NCBI RefSeq assembly: GCF_047123305.1 | Contig: NZ_CP138918.1 | Coordinates: 1,302,001 to 1,366,000, forward strand | Reading direction: 5' to 3' | Length of the DNA stretch: 64,000 nt | Source of the DNA: Thalassobius sp047123305 | GTDB lineage: Bacteria; Pseudomonadota; Alphaproteobacteria; Rhodobacterales; Rhodobacteraceae | Shown: positions 25,107-32,879 of the stretch, one piece after another | Layout of the letters: every line of letters starts with the position of its first letter | How positions within the stretch are numbered: the first letter of the stretch is position 1 | Made by a program: the position numbers and the translations under genes | Notes under the pieces: generated by a model | The model's input: the letters and a program-made list of their open reading frames with translations, nothing else | Told to the model about the DNA's origin: nothing | The model's database searches: none

Positions 25107-25782
25107 CGCGCGCCGGTCCGGCACCCGTCTTGTCACCATCGGAATTGCAGCCATCGTCGCCATCCTTCTGGCGGCGGCGGTTGTTTTGTTTCTGACATTG
25201 CCTGACGCCAATGCCTTCAACATGCGGGTCGAGCAGATCTTTGTGGAGAACGATGATCTGACCAATGCCGCAGAAATCAAACTGCTGGAGATTTTGGCGC
25301 AATCCGGCACCGCCTTTGGCGACACGCTGACCAGCTACCGGATGGTGATATTTGTGCTGTTGGTCTTTGCCACCGCAATGTTGATCGCTGCGCTGGTGTT
25401 TCTGGTGATGTTGGTGATGATGAACCGGCGTATGGCGCAGATTGAGCAGGCGGGCATTCAGGTGTCTTCGCTACTGATCAGCCGCGATGAAAACACGGTC
25501 TACCTAAACAACATGGGCTTTAAGCTGACGGCGGCCGCAATGGAGACATTGTCGGTTCTGGCCGAGGCGCGGATGGATGAGGATTTGCTGTCGGGCGCCG
25601 AGATCGAGGCGATGGTGTCCGGCAAGGATGCCACCGACTGCGAAGAGGCGGCCGGGGCCACGCGTATCAAGCGGTTGCGTGACACGTTGGGCAATCAGAT
25701 GGTCAGCGAACTGCTGGTGAAGAACATTGCCCGCAAAGGCTATATGCTGGCGGTGGACAAGGATGTGATCCGGATGGTCTGA
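25078..25782 (+). CDS. Membrane-anchored winged-helix protein (putative regulator)
   Basis: A 234-residue protein. Residues about 16-40 are a first membrane helix (TIGIAAIVAILLAAAVVLFL), about 41-84 a periplasmic loop, and about 85-108 a second helix (MVIFVLLVFATAMLIAALVF), followed by the basic NRRMAQIEQ. The C-terminal 110 residues resemble an OmpR-type winged helix, ending in TRIKRLRDTLGNQMVSELLV and ARKGYMLAV, where the recognition helix and wing would be. The start is a GTG at 25078 after AAGGAAAGAGA, overlapping the upstream gene. The DNA-binding domain is C-terminal, the reverse of ToxR and CadC. It probably senses an envelope signal; targets are unknown. Confidence 0.72.
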   Translation: MPGDISSATDARRSGTRLVTIGIAAIVAILLAAAVVLFLTLPDANAFNMRVEQIFVENDDLTNAAEIKLLEILAQSGTAFGDTLTSYRMVIFVLLVFATAMLIAALVFLVMLVMMNRRMAQIEQAGIQVSSLLISRDENTVYLNNMGFKLTAAAMETLSVLAEARMDEDLLSGAEIEAMVSGKDATDCEEAAGATRIKRLRDTLGNQMVSELLVKNIARKGYMLAVDKDVIRMV

Positions 25783-25794
25783 CGGCGCTGCGGT

Positions 25795-26061
25795 TTAGTC
25801 GCCGCCGCCCCCGCCTCCGTCGCCGCCGTCAAAGCCACCATCGCTGCTGCCTTCGCTGTGCCAGGCGCCACCGGGTTCTGCCGGATGGATGTCGGCGCTT
25901 TGTTCCTGACCGTCAAAGCCGATCCAGACCCAGGTGCCGTTTGCCTCCTGCCGCAGGCTCTTGCGGCGGCGGCGGTAGCGCGGGGATTCCCAGAAGTTCG
26001 CAGCGATAAAGGCAACCGCACAAACAACCAGGATCGCAACGGTGCCAAATTCCACGTGCAT
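25795..26061 (-). CDS. Small membrane protein with glycine-rich tail
   Basis: An 88-residue protein with one N-terminal membrane helix (VAILVVCAVAFIAANFW, residues 7-23), an Arg-rich segment (RYRRRRKSLRQ), a WVWIGFDGQEQ strand, and a tail of Gly, Asp and Ser (GGFDGGDGGGGGGD). The ATG at 26061 follows GAGAGTGGA. It converges on the winged-helix gene. The Gly-rich end recalls surface or TPM-type proteins, but I do not recognise the family. Confidence 0.6.
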   Translation of the reverse strand: MHVEFGTVAILVVCAVAFIAANFWESPRYRRRRKSLRQEANGTWVWIGFDGQEQSADIHPAEPGGAWHSEGSSDGGFDGGDGGGGGGD

Positions 26062-26099
26062 CAATCCACTCTCTTAAATCGTCTTGACGGAACACCACG

Positions 26100-26122
26100 A
26101 AAAAGGGGCCCAGAGGCCCCTT
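26100..26122 (-). terminator. Rho-independent terminator of the lacI-like gene
   Basis: On the minus strand AAGGGGCC-N4-GGCCCCTT is followed by TTTCGTG. It begins about seven bases after the regulator's stop. Confidence 0.85.
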
Positions 26123-26128
26123 CGATAA

Positions 26129-27163
26129 TCACTTGCCGCGCAACGTGTCGCCGAAACTCAAGGTCGGGGTCAGCTCAACCCGATCTGCAACCTCCCCGTC
26201 GGGATTGGCGGTGCGCTCGACAATGATCTCGGCCGCTTTGGTGCCAATTTCCGCCCGACAGGCATCCATCGTCGCCAATTGCATCGGCAGCCCCTGCAAC
26301 AGCTCAACTCCGTTGAACCCGGCAAGGCCAATCTGCCCCGGCACGTCGATGCCCTTCTCCATCAGGTAGAGCAGGCCACCCGCGCCAATCATATCGTTCG
26401 AATAGTAAAGGAAATCCAGATCCGGCGTACGTTCCAGCATGGCGGCAGTCATTTCACGCCCCTTTGCCAGTGCCGATCCGCCCGAGTAGAACTCCTGATC
26501 GGCCACCTCAACACCACCCTTGGCAAGCGCTTGGGTCATGCCTTCAAACCGTTTGCGGGCACGGTGGTCCAGCGGCATCTTGGTGCCCATGAAGCCGATG
26601 CGTTTGTAACCCGCTTCCAGAATGGCTTCACCGATGTGCTGCCCCGCACGACGGTGAGAAATCCCCACCATCGCGTCGATCGGGTCGCCGTCCACATCCA
26701 TGATCTCCACCACCGGAATGCCCGCAGCGCGCAGCATCGCCTTGGAGGCCTCGGAATGTTCAAGCCCCGCGATGATCACGCCAGAAGGACGCCATGACAG
26801 CATCTCATAGAGGACTTTCTCCTCTTTTTCTGGCAGGTAATCCGTGATCCCGACCACGGGCTGCAGGTCGGTGTCTTCCAACACGCGGCTGATACCGGTC
26901 ATCACCTCAGGGAACACCATGTTCGACATCGAAGGGATGATCACACCGACAAGGTTAACCCGCTGGCTGGCCAGAGCGCCGGCAATTTTGTTGGGGACAT
27001 AGCCCAGTTGTTTGGCGGCTTGCAGGACCTTTTCACGGGTGGCCTGGCTGACGTCGCTGCGGTTGCGCAAGACCCGGCTGACGGTCATTTCCGAAACGCC
27101 CGAAGCTTCGGAGACATCACGCAGGGTGAGGGGGCGGCTATCGTTGCGGCTCAATCGCACCAT
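26129..27163 (-). CDS. LacI-family transcriptional regulator
   Basis: A 344-residue repressor. The helix-turn-helix and hinge are at residues about 12-68 (TLRDVSEASGVSEMTVSRVL, then LGYVPNKIAGALASQR). The periplasmic-binding-like core begins VNLVGVIIPSMSNMVFPEV and continues through GHxGEAILEAGYKRIGFMG-like text, YYSNDMIGAGGLLYL and GLAGFNGVELLQ. It most resembles GntR/GguR-type sugar-acid regulators. No sugar genes adjoin it, so its targets lie elsewhere. A near-palindromic LacI-type operator 25 bases upstream of its start suggests autoregulation. Confidence 0.92.
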   Translation of the reverse strand: MVRLSRNDSRPLTLRDVSEASGVSEMTVSRVLRNRSDVSQATREKVLQAAKQLGYVPNKIAGALASQRVNLVGVIIPSMSNMVFPEVMTGISRVLEDTDLQPVVGITDYLPEKEEKVLYEMLSWRPSGVIIAGLEHSEASKAMLRAAGIPVVEIMDVDGDPIDAMVGISHRRAGQHIGEAILEAGYKRIGFMGTKMPLDHRARKRFEGMTQALAKGGVEVADQEFYSGGSALAKGREMTAAMLERTPDLDFLYYSNDMIGAGGLLYLMEKGIDVPGQIGLAGFNGVELLQGLPMQLATMDACRAEIGTKAAEIIVERTANPDGEVADRVELTPTLSFGDTLRGK

Positions 27164-27187
27164 CCTAACTGTATAAGGTTACTTCAT

Positions 27188-27201
27188 TGTTAGCGCGAAC
27201 C
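27188..27201. promoter_or_regulatory. LacI/GntR-type operator upstream of the lacI-like gene
   Basis: TGTTAGCGCGAACC matches the palindromic TGTTAGCGCTAACA-type operator of this family at 12 of 14 positions. On the minus strand it overlaps a possible -35 (TTCGCG) spaced 17 bases from TTATAC. Confidence 0.6.
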
Positions 27202-27282
27202 CGCTGTTGTGTTCAAGCCAGAGTAGCTGCGATCTCCTCGGTCTTGTTCTGGCCTCAGTCACGGGCTAAGAGGGCTAAGCGT

Positions 27283-27359
27283 GGCCCTGTGGCTCAACTG
27301 GATAGAGCAGCCCCCTCCTAAGGGGCAGGTTGCAGGTTCGAATCCTGCCAGGGTCGCCA
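27283..27359 (+). tRNA. tRNA-Arg (anticodon CCU)
   Basis: The cloverleaf is complete: acceptor GGCCCTG with CAGGGTC, D-arm GGCTC...GAGC, anticodon stem GCCCC/GGGGC with loop CTCCTAA (anticodon CCT), T-arm GCAGG-TTCGAAT-CCTGC, discriminator G and an encoded CCA. It reads AGG, a rare codon in high-GC alphaproteobacteria. It is a single-copy locus without other tRNAs around it. Confidence 0.96.
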
Positions 27360-27409
27360 ACGCTAGCTGACAGCACTTGGCCTGTTTGGATGGGGTGTCC
27401 CTCTGGGTT

Positions 27410-28075
27410 TTACGGAAGCGGTGACACGCCGAACAGCGGTGCGTGGGCATGCAAGACGCTGACATAAAGCAAAACGGCGATGATCAGACGTAATGCTGCG
27501 CCGGGCCAATGGCGCAGTGGGGGCAGAAGGGGCGCGTCTTTCATGACGGTTACCTGATCGGACCAATCGGCCATTTCGTGCTGCTTGCGGCGGTCGATCA
27601 GGCGCATGCCCAGCAGGGCAAAACCCCCAAAAACGGTAAACAGGATCACATGCGCCAGATGGCCATTGGGCACCATATGGGCAAAAGCCCAGAGGGCCAG
27701 AGCCACAAGGATTGGGTGCCGCATGTAACGGATCAGGCCGGGGCGCAGCGGGTCAAACTGTTCGTTACGCGCGCCGCCAAAGGAAAACGGGTTGGGTCGG
27801 GCAACGCCAAAACAGAGGATCCCGCAAAACAACGCCATCGCCACGATCGGCACGAGGTTTTGCCACGGTGCCCAGTGCCAGAGCGTCACCACCGGCGCAC
27901 GACCCGCGGCCAGCAACAGCCAGTAAAGCGCGCCGAGCGATAGGAGCGAATAAGCGATGCTGAAGCCCCGCATGCCCAGAAAGGTTTGCAGCTGGGCTTT
28001 TACAGCGGGCCGTGTGGGCAGGTTATGCGCCACAAAGAAGCCTGCGAAGGCTGCGATATATTCAAGCCAGTCCAT
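27410..28075 (-). CDS. NnrU family membrane protein
   Basis: A 221-residue membrane protein with about six hydrophobic helices. The NnrU marks are the N-terminal FVAHNLPTRPAVK, ARPNPFSFGG and GLIRYMRHPILVALALWAF. Family members were named from nitrite and nitric oxide reduction loci, and plant relatives act in carotenoid isomerisation through haem; the activity here is unknown. It follows pncB after 11 bases and is likely in one transcript with it. Confidence 0.85.
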   Translation of the reverse strand: MDWLEYIAAFAGFFVAHNLPTRPAVKAQLQTFLGMRGFSIAYSLLSLGALYWLLLAAGRAPVVTLWHWAPWQNLVPIVAMALFCGILCFGVARPNPFSFGGARNEQFDPLRPGLIRYMRHPILVALALWAFAHMVPNGHLAHVILFTVFGGFALLGMRLIDRRKQHEMADWSDQVTVMKDAPLLPPLRHWPGAALRLIIAVLLYVSVLHAHAPLFGVSPLP

Positions 28076-28086
28076 TGTGTGGCTTG

Positions 28087-29379
28087 TTAGACCACGACGT
28101 CCATTGCCTGTTGTTGACCCACGTCAAACACACGTTTGTACCGTTCAATTTCCGAGGTCGGCCCCATCGCTTTGTTTGGGTTGTCAGACAGTTTCACCGT
28201 GGGTTTGCCATCCGCCGACACGGCTTTGCACACCAGCGAGAAGGGGGATAGCGCATCGCCCGGGGTCAGTCCGCGGAAATCATTGGTCAGCAAAGTGCCC
28301 CAACCAAAGGACGGCCGCACACGCCCCGCGAACTGGGCCTGCAACTGCTCGATCTTGTCCACGTCCAACCCGTCAGAGAAAATCACCATCTTCTGGGTCG
28401 GATCTTCGCCGCGCTGTTTCCACCAGTTGATCGCGGTTTCGGCCCCCGCAGCCGGTTCGCCACTGTCGATGCGGATGCCGGTCCAGCCCGCCAGCCAGTC
28501 CGGTGCGCGATCCAGAAAACCCTCGGTGCCGAAGGTATCTGGCAGGATGATGCGCAGGTTGCCGTCGTGTTCTTCCTGCCAGTCTTCGAGAACCTGATAG
28601 GGCGACTGCCCCAGCGCGGCGTCGTCTTCCGCCAAAGCTGCATAAACCATCGGCAATTCATGGGCGTTGGTGCCGATTGCCTCGAGGTCGCGGTTCTTGG
28701 CGATCAGGCAGTTGGAGGTGCCAACAAACTTCTCACCCAGACCTTCGGTCATGGCCTGCACACACCAGTCCTGCCAGAGGAAGCTGTGACGCCGACGGGT
28801 GCCGAAATCGGCAATCCGCAGCCTGTCCACATTGCGCAGGCGTTCGATTTTTTCCCACAGTTTGGTCATGCCGCGGGCGTAGAGCACCTGCAGTTCAAAC
28901 CGACCCATGTCGCGCAACACCGCACGCGAGCGCAGTTCCATCAGCACGGCCAGCGCTGGGATTTCCCACATCATTACCTCGGGCCAGGAGCCTTCGAAGG
29001 TCAGCTCATACTGGCCTTCGCGCTTTTCCAGATGGTAGGCGGGCAGCTGCAGCTGCTCGAACCACTCCATGAAATCTGGCCGGAACATCTGGCGCTTGCC
29101 GTAGAAGGTGTTGCCGCGCAGCCAGGTGCTTTCGCCACGTGTCAGTGAGAGCGAGCGGATGTGGTCCAGCTGTTCGCGCAATTCTCCTTCGTCAATCAGC
29201 TCGGCCAGCCGGACATCAGACGAGCGGTTGATCAGACTGAACCGCACCTGCGTGTCCCGTTTGTTGCGAAACACCGATTGGCACATCAACAATTTGTAGA
29301 AGTCCGTATCGATCAGCGACCGCACAATCGGGTCGATTTTCCACTTATGGTTCCACACACGGGTTGCAATATCGACCAT
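28087..29379 (-). CDS. pncB: Nicotinate phosphoribosyltransferase
   Basis: A 430-residue enzyme of NAD salvage that converts nicotinate and PRPP to nicotinate mononucleotide. The start MVDIATRVW at 29379 follows AAGGGAG; a 23-codon extension lacks family similarity. Motifs include the early SLIDTDFYKLLMCQ, DFGTRRRHSFLWQDW (with the phosphorylated-type His region), GTSNCLIAK, and RIDSGEP with FSDGLDVDKI in the phosphate-binding half. It is near pncA (30184), which supplies nicotinate. Confidence 0.95.
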   Translation of the reverse strand: MVDIATRVWNHKWKIDPIVRSLIDTDFYKLLMCQSVFRNKRDTQVRFSLINRSSDVRLAELIDEGELREQLDHIRSLSLTRGESTWLRGNTFYGKRQMFRPDFMEWFEQLQLPAYHLEKREGQYELTFEGSWPEVMMWEIPALAVLMELRSRAVLRDMGRFELQVLYARGMTKLWEKIERLRNVDRLRIADFGTRRRHSFLWQDWCVQAMTEGLGEKFVGTSNCLIAKNRDLEAIGTNAHELPMVYAALAEDDAALGQSPYQVLEDWQEEHDGNLRIILPDTFGTEGFLDRAPDWLAGWTGIRIDSGEPAAGAETAINWWKQRGEDPTQKMVIFSDGLDVDKIEQLQAQFAGRVRPSFGWGTLLTNDFRGLTPGDALSPFSLVCKAVSADGKPTVKLSDNPNKAMGPTSEIERYKRVFDVGQQQAMDVVV

Positions 29380-29490
29380 TTCAGGCTCCCTTTCGACGGG
29401 TGTTAAATCAATCTGACTAAAGCTTTGCAAGGTCGCGGCGTTTCCCAATGAGACGCAAATTAGAACAACAGGGAATTGAAGGACGCGCTT

Positions 29491-30150
29491 ATGACGGGAA
29501 AACGGGCTTCGTTTGGGATCGCCGCCTTGGTGGCGGCAGGGTTGAGCATGGGGGCGACATCTGCCGTTGCCGGCCAGACAGGGGGCAGCGGGTCACCGGG
29601 GTTCCTGTCAATCTGGGGCAATGCGCCCGCCAAAAAGGTGGCTCCAAAACCGCAGAGCCGTGCGGGATATTGGGAATACGGGTCCTGGAAGGTGTCGGTC
29701 GAACGTCAGGAAAGCTATGAAGACGGGGTCTACTACAACTGTCAGGCTTGGACCGGCGGTGACGGGGAGCCCTATGCCCGCGTTGGCATTTCATCGCAGG
29801 ATGTTGGCCCGCCGCATGCCTATCCCGGCGTCACGATCGAGGAATACGCGCCCCGTGGCTATCAGACCTTCATGCAAGGTCAGCAGCGCATGTTCTTGTG
29901 GTTTGATGATGAAGACACTTATGACGGTGTGGTCGAGGCCTATTACGACAATGACGGCCTGCCCAATGCGATTGTCTCTTTCTACTACCCTTACAGCCTG
30001 CCTGTCTTGATGGCGATGCGCCGCAATAACCAGATGGATGTAGTTGTCGAGGGGCGGGTGTTCCACAGTTTCTTTCTGAACGGCTTCACCGCCTCCTATC
30101 TGAAAATGATGGAAGGCTGCGGCTTCAGCGGTGTGGGCGTTGTGAACTGA
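29491..30150 (+). CDS. Exported protein of unknown function
   Basis: A 219-residue protein with a Sec signal ending near SAVAGQ (residue about 27). The start ATG at 29491 has GAAGGA seven bases upstream and is preferred over the TTG at 29476. The mature part has a WKVSVERQESYEDGVYYNCQ region, an acidic WFDDEDTYDG stretch and a C-terminal FLNGFTASYLKMMEGCGF, with two cysteines likely to form a disulfide. The layout is faintly like invasion-associated locus B (IalB) proteins, but I cannot confirm that. It lies between pncB (divergent) and pncA (convergent). Confidence 0.72.
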   Translation: MTGKRASFGIAALVAAGLSMGATSAVAGQTGGSGSPGFLSIWGNAPAKKVAPKPQSRAGYWEYGSWKVSVERQESYEDGVYYNCQAWTGGDGEPYARVGISSQDVGPPHAYPGVTIEEYAPRGYQTFMQGQQRMFLWFDDEDTYDGVVEAYYDNDGLPNAIVSFYYPYSLPVLMAMRRNNQMDVVVEGRVFHSFFLNGFTASYLKMMEGCGFSGVGVVN

Positions 30151-30183
30151 CCCCCACACCGATTGCACTGAAACGGCGGGGCG

Positions 30184-30780
30184 TTACGCCAGTGTGACGC
30201 CCGCTGCCTTCATACCGGCCTGTGCGGCGGCCAGGGAGCCGTCAAAATCGATGGCGCGGCACAGGTCCTGTTTGACGGTCACGGTGAACCCTTGTTTGGC
30301 CGCATCCACGGCCGAGAAATTCACGCAGAAATCCGTCGCCAGACCCACCATCACCAGATCCGTGATGCCGCGACTGCGCAGGTAGCCTTCCAGCCCGGTC
30401 GGGGTTTTCTGGTCGTTTTCAAACAGGGCGGAATAGCTGTCGATCGCAGGGTTAAAGCCCTTACGGATAATCAGATCAGCGCGATTGGTGTTCAGGTCCT
30501 TGTGAAACGCTGCGCCTTCGCTGCCCTGCACACAATGGTCCGGCCACAGCACCTGAGGGCCATAGGGCATCTCGATCAGCTCCATCGGTGCCTTGCCAGC
30601 GTGGGAAGAGGCGAAAGAGCTGTGTCCTGCCGGATGCCAATCCTGCGTCAGGATCACCGTTTCATGCGCCGCAATCAGCGCGTTGATACCCGGCACAATC
30701 TGGTCACCTTCCGGCACCGCCAATGCGCCGCCGGGGCAGAAGTCATTTTGCACGTCGATCACGATCAGGGCTTGGGTCAT
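30184..30780 (-). CDS. pncA: Nicotinamidase
   Basis: A 198-residue hydrolase that turns nicotinamide into nicotinate. The catalytic triad is visible: Asp9 in VIDVQNDFCPGGALAVP, Lys in IIRKGFNPAIDSYSA, and Cys in GLATDFCVNFSAVDA. The metal site is in LTQDWHPAGHSSF. The start MTQALIV at 30780 is chosen over an 18-codon extension. With pncB 1.1 kb away it completes the two-step entry from nicotinamide into NAD. Confidence 0.95.
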   Translation of the reverse strand: MTQALIVIDVQNDFCPGGALAVPEGDQIVPGINALIAAHETVILTQDWHPAGHSSFASSHAGKAPMELIEMPYGPQVLWPDHCVQGSEGAAFHKDLNTNRADLIIRKGFNPAIDSYSALFENDQKTPTGLEGYLRSRGITDLVMVGLATDFCVNFSAVDAAKQGFTVTVKQDLCRAIDFDGSLAAAQAGMKAAGVTLA

Positions 30781-30853
30781 TCGGACACCTCCTTGGTTCG
30801 CCTTAGGGGTAGGCGGCGTTGGGCACCGGGTCAACAGGGGTGTTTGACTCTAC

Positions 30854-30876
30854 CTTGGTACCAAGTTACCAACTTG
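30854..30876. promoter_or_regulatory. Overlapping palindromes upstream of the RHH gene
   Basis: CTTGGTACCAAG (30854-30865) overlaps CAAGTT-ACC-AACTTG (30862-30876). They fill the space between a TTGACT -35 (30844-30849) and the start codon at 30880, the expected position of an autorepression operator for a ribbon-helix-helix protein. Confidence 0.62.
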
Positions 30877-30879
30877 TGC

Positions 30880-31137
30880 ATGAAGAGAATCGAACGTACC
30901 CAAACCGGCGTCCGGTTGGAAACACGTCTGCTGAAAGTCCTTAAGGGGCTGGCAGAACATCTGGACATGAGCATGGCCGAGCTGATCGAGGGCATGGCGC
31001 TCCACGCCTTTGAAGGCAAAGCACCCTTTGGGCCGGAAACGCTGGCCAAGATCGAGATGCTGAAACAGGTCTACGATTTAGATTTGACAGCCGCCGACAG
31101 CCACAAAACCACCGAAGCCAAGGAGGCGGGGAAATGA
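30880..31137 (+). CDS. Ribbon-helix-helix-like small regulator
   Basis: An 85-residue protein whose residues about 7-47 fit the ribbon-helix-helix fold: a short strand (TGVRLETR), helix A (RLLKVLKGLAEHLD), a turn, and helix B (SMAELIEGMALHAFEG). Such proteins bind DNA as dimers. Overlapping palindromes lie just upstream, so it probably represses its own operon. It overlaps the next gene by ATGA. A toxin-antitoxin role was considered, but the partner lacks any known toxin fold. Confidence 0.7.
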   Translation: MKRIERTQTGVRLETRLLKVLKGLAEHLDMSMAELIEGMALHAFEGKAPFGPETLAKIEMLKQVYDLDLTAADSHKTTEAKEAGK

Positions 31138-31514
31138 ACGTTTATGAAACCAAATTGGCCGCTCTGGACGATGGCACCTTGGACCCGGCCTCGTTTTCAC
31201 ATCGCGACCACGTGGGCGTTGCCATCGCCACCCTGCAACAGGGGGACTTTTACGAGGCGCTGGGCCGCATGTCGCGTGGGTTGCAACGTTTGACTGCAGC
31301 AGCCGGGGTGCCGGAAAAGTTCAACGCCACGGTGACCTTCGCCTTCCTCAGCACCATTGCCGAGATCGAGCCAAAGCCCGGGCAGGACATCGACGGGTTG
31401 ATTGATGCTCATCCGGAAATCCTGCGCCCCAAGGCGCTGCAAGCGCTCTATTCGCAAGACCGGATGCAGTCCGATATCGCCCGCAAACTGCCGGTGCTGC
31501 CGCTGGCCTCTTGA
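31134..31514 (+). CDS. Unknown protein with HRDH motif, co-translated with RHH regulator
   Basis: A 126-residue helical protein without signal or membrane segment. A conserved-looking FSHRDHVGVAIATLQQGDF helix carries two His that could bind a metal or cofactor, followed by LGRMSRGLQRLTAAAG and FNATVTFAFLSTIAE. Proteins with this F-x-H-x-x-H pattern are widespread but uncharacterised as far as I know. The start overlaps the stop of the RHH gene by four bases, so the pair is made together. Confidence 0.7.
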   Translation: MNVYETKLAALDDGTLDPASFSHRDHVGVAIATLQQGDFYEALGRMSRGLQRLTAAAGVPEKFNATVTFAFLSTIAEIEPKPGQDIDGLIDAHPEILRPKALQALYSQDRMQSDIARKLPVLPLAS

Positions 31515-31579
31515 ACGCGATCCTTTCCCTTGCTTGCCTTCAGGGAATTGCCTAGAACCGGCGTCTTTCGCGCATTGGG

Positions 31580-32809
31580 ATGGATCAGATGACGGTTCTT
31601 GGCATTGACTTCGGCACCTCCAACACAGCCGCTGCGGTGGCGGTGAATGGCAAACCTTTTGTGATCCCGTTGGAGGCTGGGGAACAAACCCTGCCCACCG
31701 CTGTTTTCCTTGATTTCGGCAACAAGCGCACGCTCTATGGCCGCCCTGCCGCCCGGGCGATGATGGAGGGTGAAGAGGGCCGTTTCATGCGGGCTCTGAA
31801 GTCCGTGCTGGGCACCCCACTGGCGCAGGAGAAACGTCAGTTCATGAATGAGAAACTGACCCTGATCGAGGTGATCGCGCGCTTTCTGACCGAAATCCGC
31901 AAACGCGCCGAAGCGGCGACCTATCAGGAGGTGACAGGCGTTCTGTCCGGGCGTCCGGTGCGGTTCCACTCTGCAGATGAGGCGCGCAACGCGCAGGCGG
32001 CAAAGGATCTGGAGGCGGCCTACCGACTGGCTGGGTTCAAAACCGTGGACTTTCTGCCCGAACCCGAAGCGGCTGCTCTGGCCGCGGGTGGACAGGGGCG
32101 CAGCCTGATCGTGGACATTGGCGGCGGCACCTCTGACTTTACGCTCTGTGATCGCGATGGCGATGGGTTCCGCGTGCTGGCGTCGCAGGGCATCCGGTTG
32201 GGCGGCACCGATTTTGACAAAGCGCTGAGCCTTGCCCATGTGATGCCGCTGCTGGGATATGGCGCGGAGATCGGCAATGAGATGGGTCCTGGCAGTCACC
32301 GTGCCCCGCGCGCGCTCTATCAGGATCTGGCGAGCTGGGAGAAGATCACCTTTGTCTACGGGCCAGCCCTGCTGCGCGATGTGCGCAAATGGGAACGACT
32401 GGCGCGGGACCCAAAGCTGTTCAGCCGCCTGGGCGAGGTGCTCGAGATGCATCTGGGCCATGACGTGGCCTATGCGGTTGAGGCGGGGAAAATCCGCGCC
32501 AATGGCGAAGGTGAAGGAGTGATCCGATTGGAGCCGGTGGAAAAGGGGCTGCGGGTTGCCTTGATGCGTGACCTGATGCAGGCCGAGTTGGAAGGTTACG
32601 CCGATCAGATTGCCGCCTGTGCTGCCGAAACCCTGGCGCTGGCTGATGTGCGACCCGACAGCGTGGACCGGATTGTCTATGTCGGTGGCTCGTCCCTGCT
32701 GGGGGTGATCCAGACCCGGATGGAGACGTTGCTGCCCGAGGCGACACCGGAAACTTCAGAGGTGTTCACGGCCGTTGTAGATGGCCTTGCGCTGGCGGCG
32801 GGGCGGTAA
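31580..32809 (+). CDS. Hsp70-family ATPase (YegD-like)
   Basis: A 409-residue actin-like ATPase. The phosphate 1 motif is LGIDFGTSNTAAAVAV, the phosphate 2 motif is LIVDIGGGTSDFTLCDRDGD, and the adenosine motif is IVYVGGSSLLGVI. It is far shorter than DnaK and lacks the usual peptide-binding domain, like YegD. It may be a specialised chaperone. A second ATG at 31589 (MTVLGIDFG) is possible. The promoter region of 65 bases shows nothing special. Confidence 0.9.
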   Translation: MDQMTVLGIDFGTSNTAAAVAVNGKPFVIPLEAGEQTLPTAVFLDFGNKRTLYGRPAARAMMEGEEGRFMRALKSVLGTPLAQEKRQFMNEKLTLIEVIARFLTEIRKRAEAATYQEVTGVLSGRPVRFHSADEARNAQAAKDLEAAYRLAGFKTVDFLPEPEAAALAAGGQGRSLIVDIGGGTSDFTLCDRDGDGFRVLASQGIRLGGTDFDKALSLAHVMPLLGYGAEIGNEMGPGSHRAPRALYQDLASWEKITFVYGPALLRDVRKWERLARDPKLFSRLGEVLEMHLGHDVAYAVEAGKIRANGEGEGVIRLEPVEKGLRVALMRDLMQAELEGYADQIAACAAETLALADVRPDSVDRIVYVGGSSLLGVIQTRMETLLPEATPETSEVFTAVVDGLALAAGR

Positions 32810-32879
32810 CAGCCCTGCGGCACCGCGGCCCACACAGCCCCCCTTGTTTCATTAAGGCCAAAGGCGTAATTGACCCCGC

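Noticed and set aside
30880..31514. A classical type II toxin-antitoxin module
   Set aside because: The first gene fits an RHH antitoxin, but the second protein lacks RelE, MazF, VapC, HipA or GNAT features, so I call it only an RHH-regulated pair.
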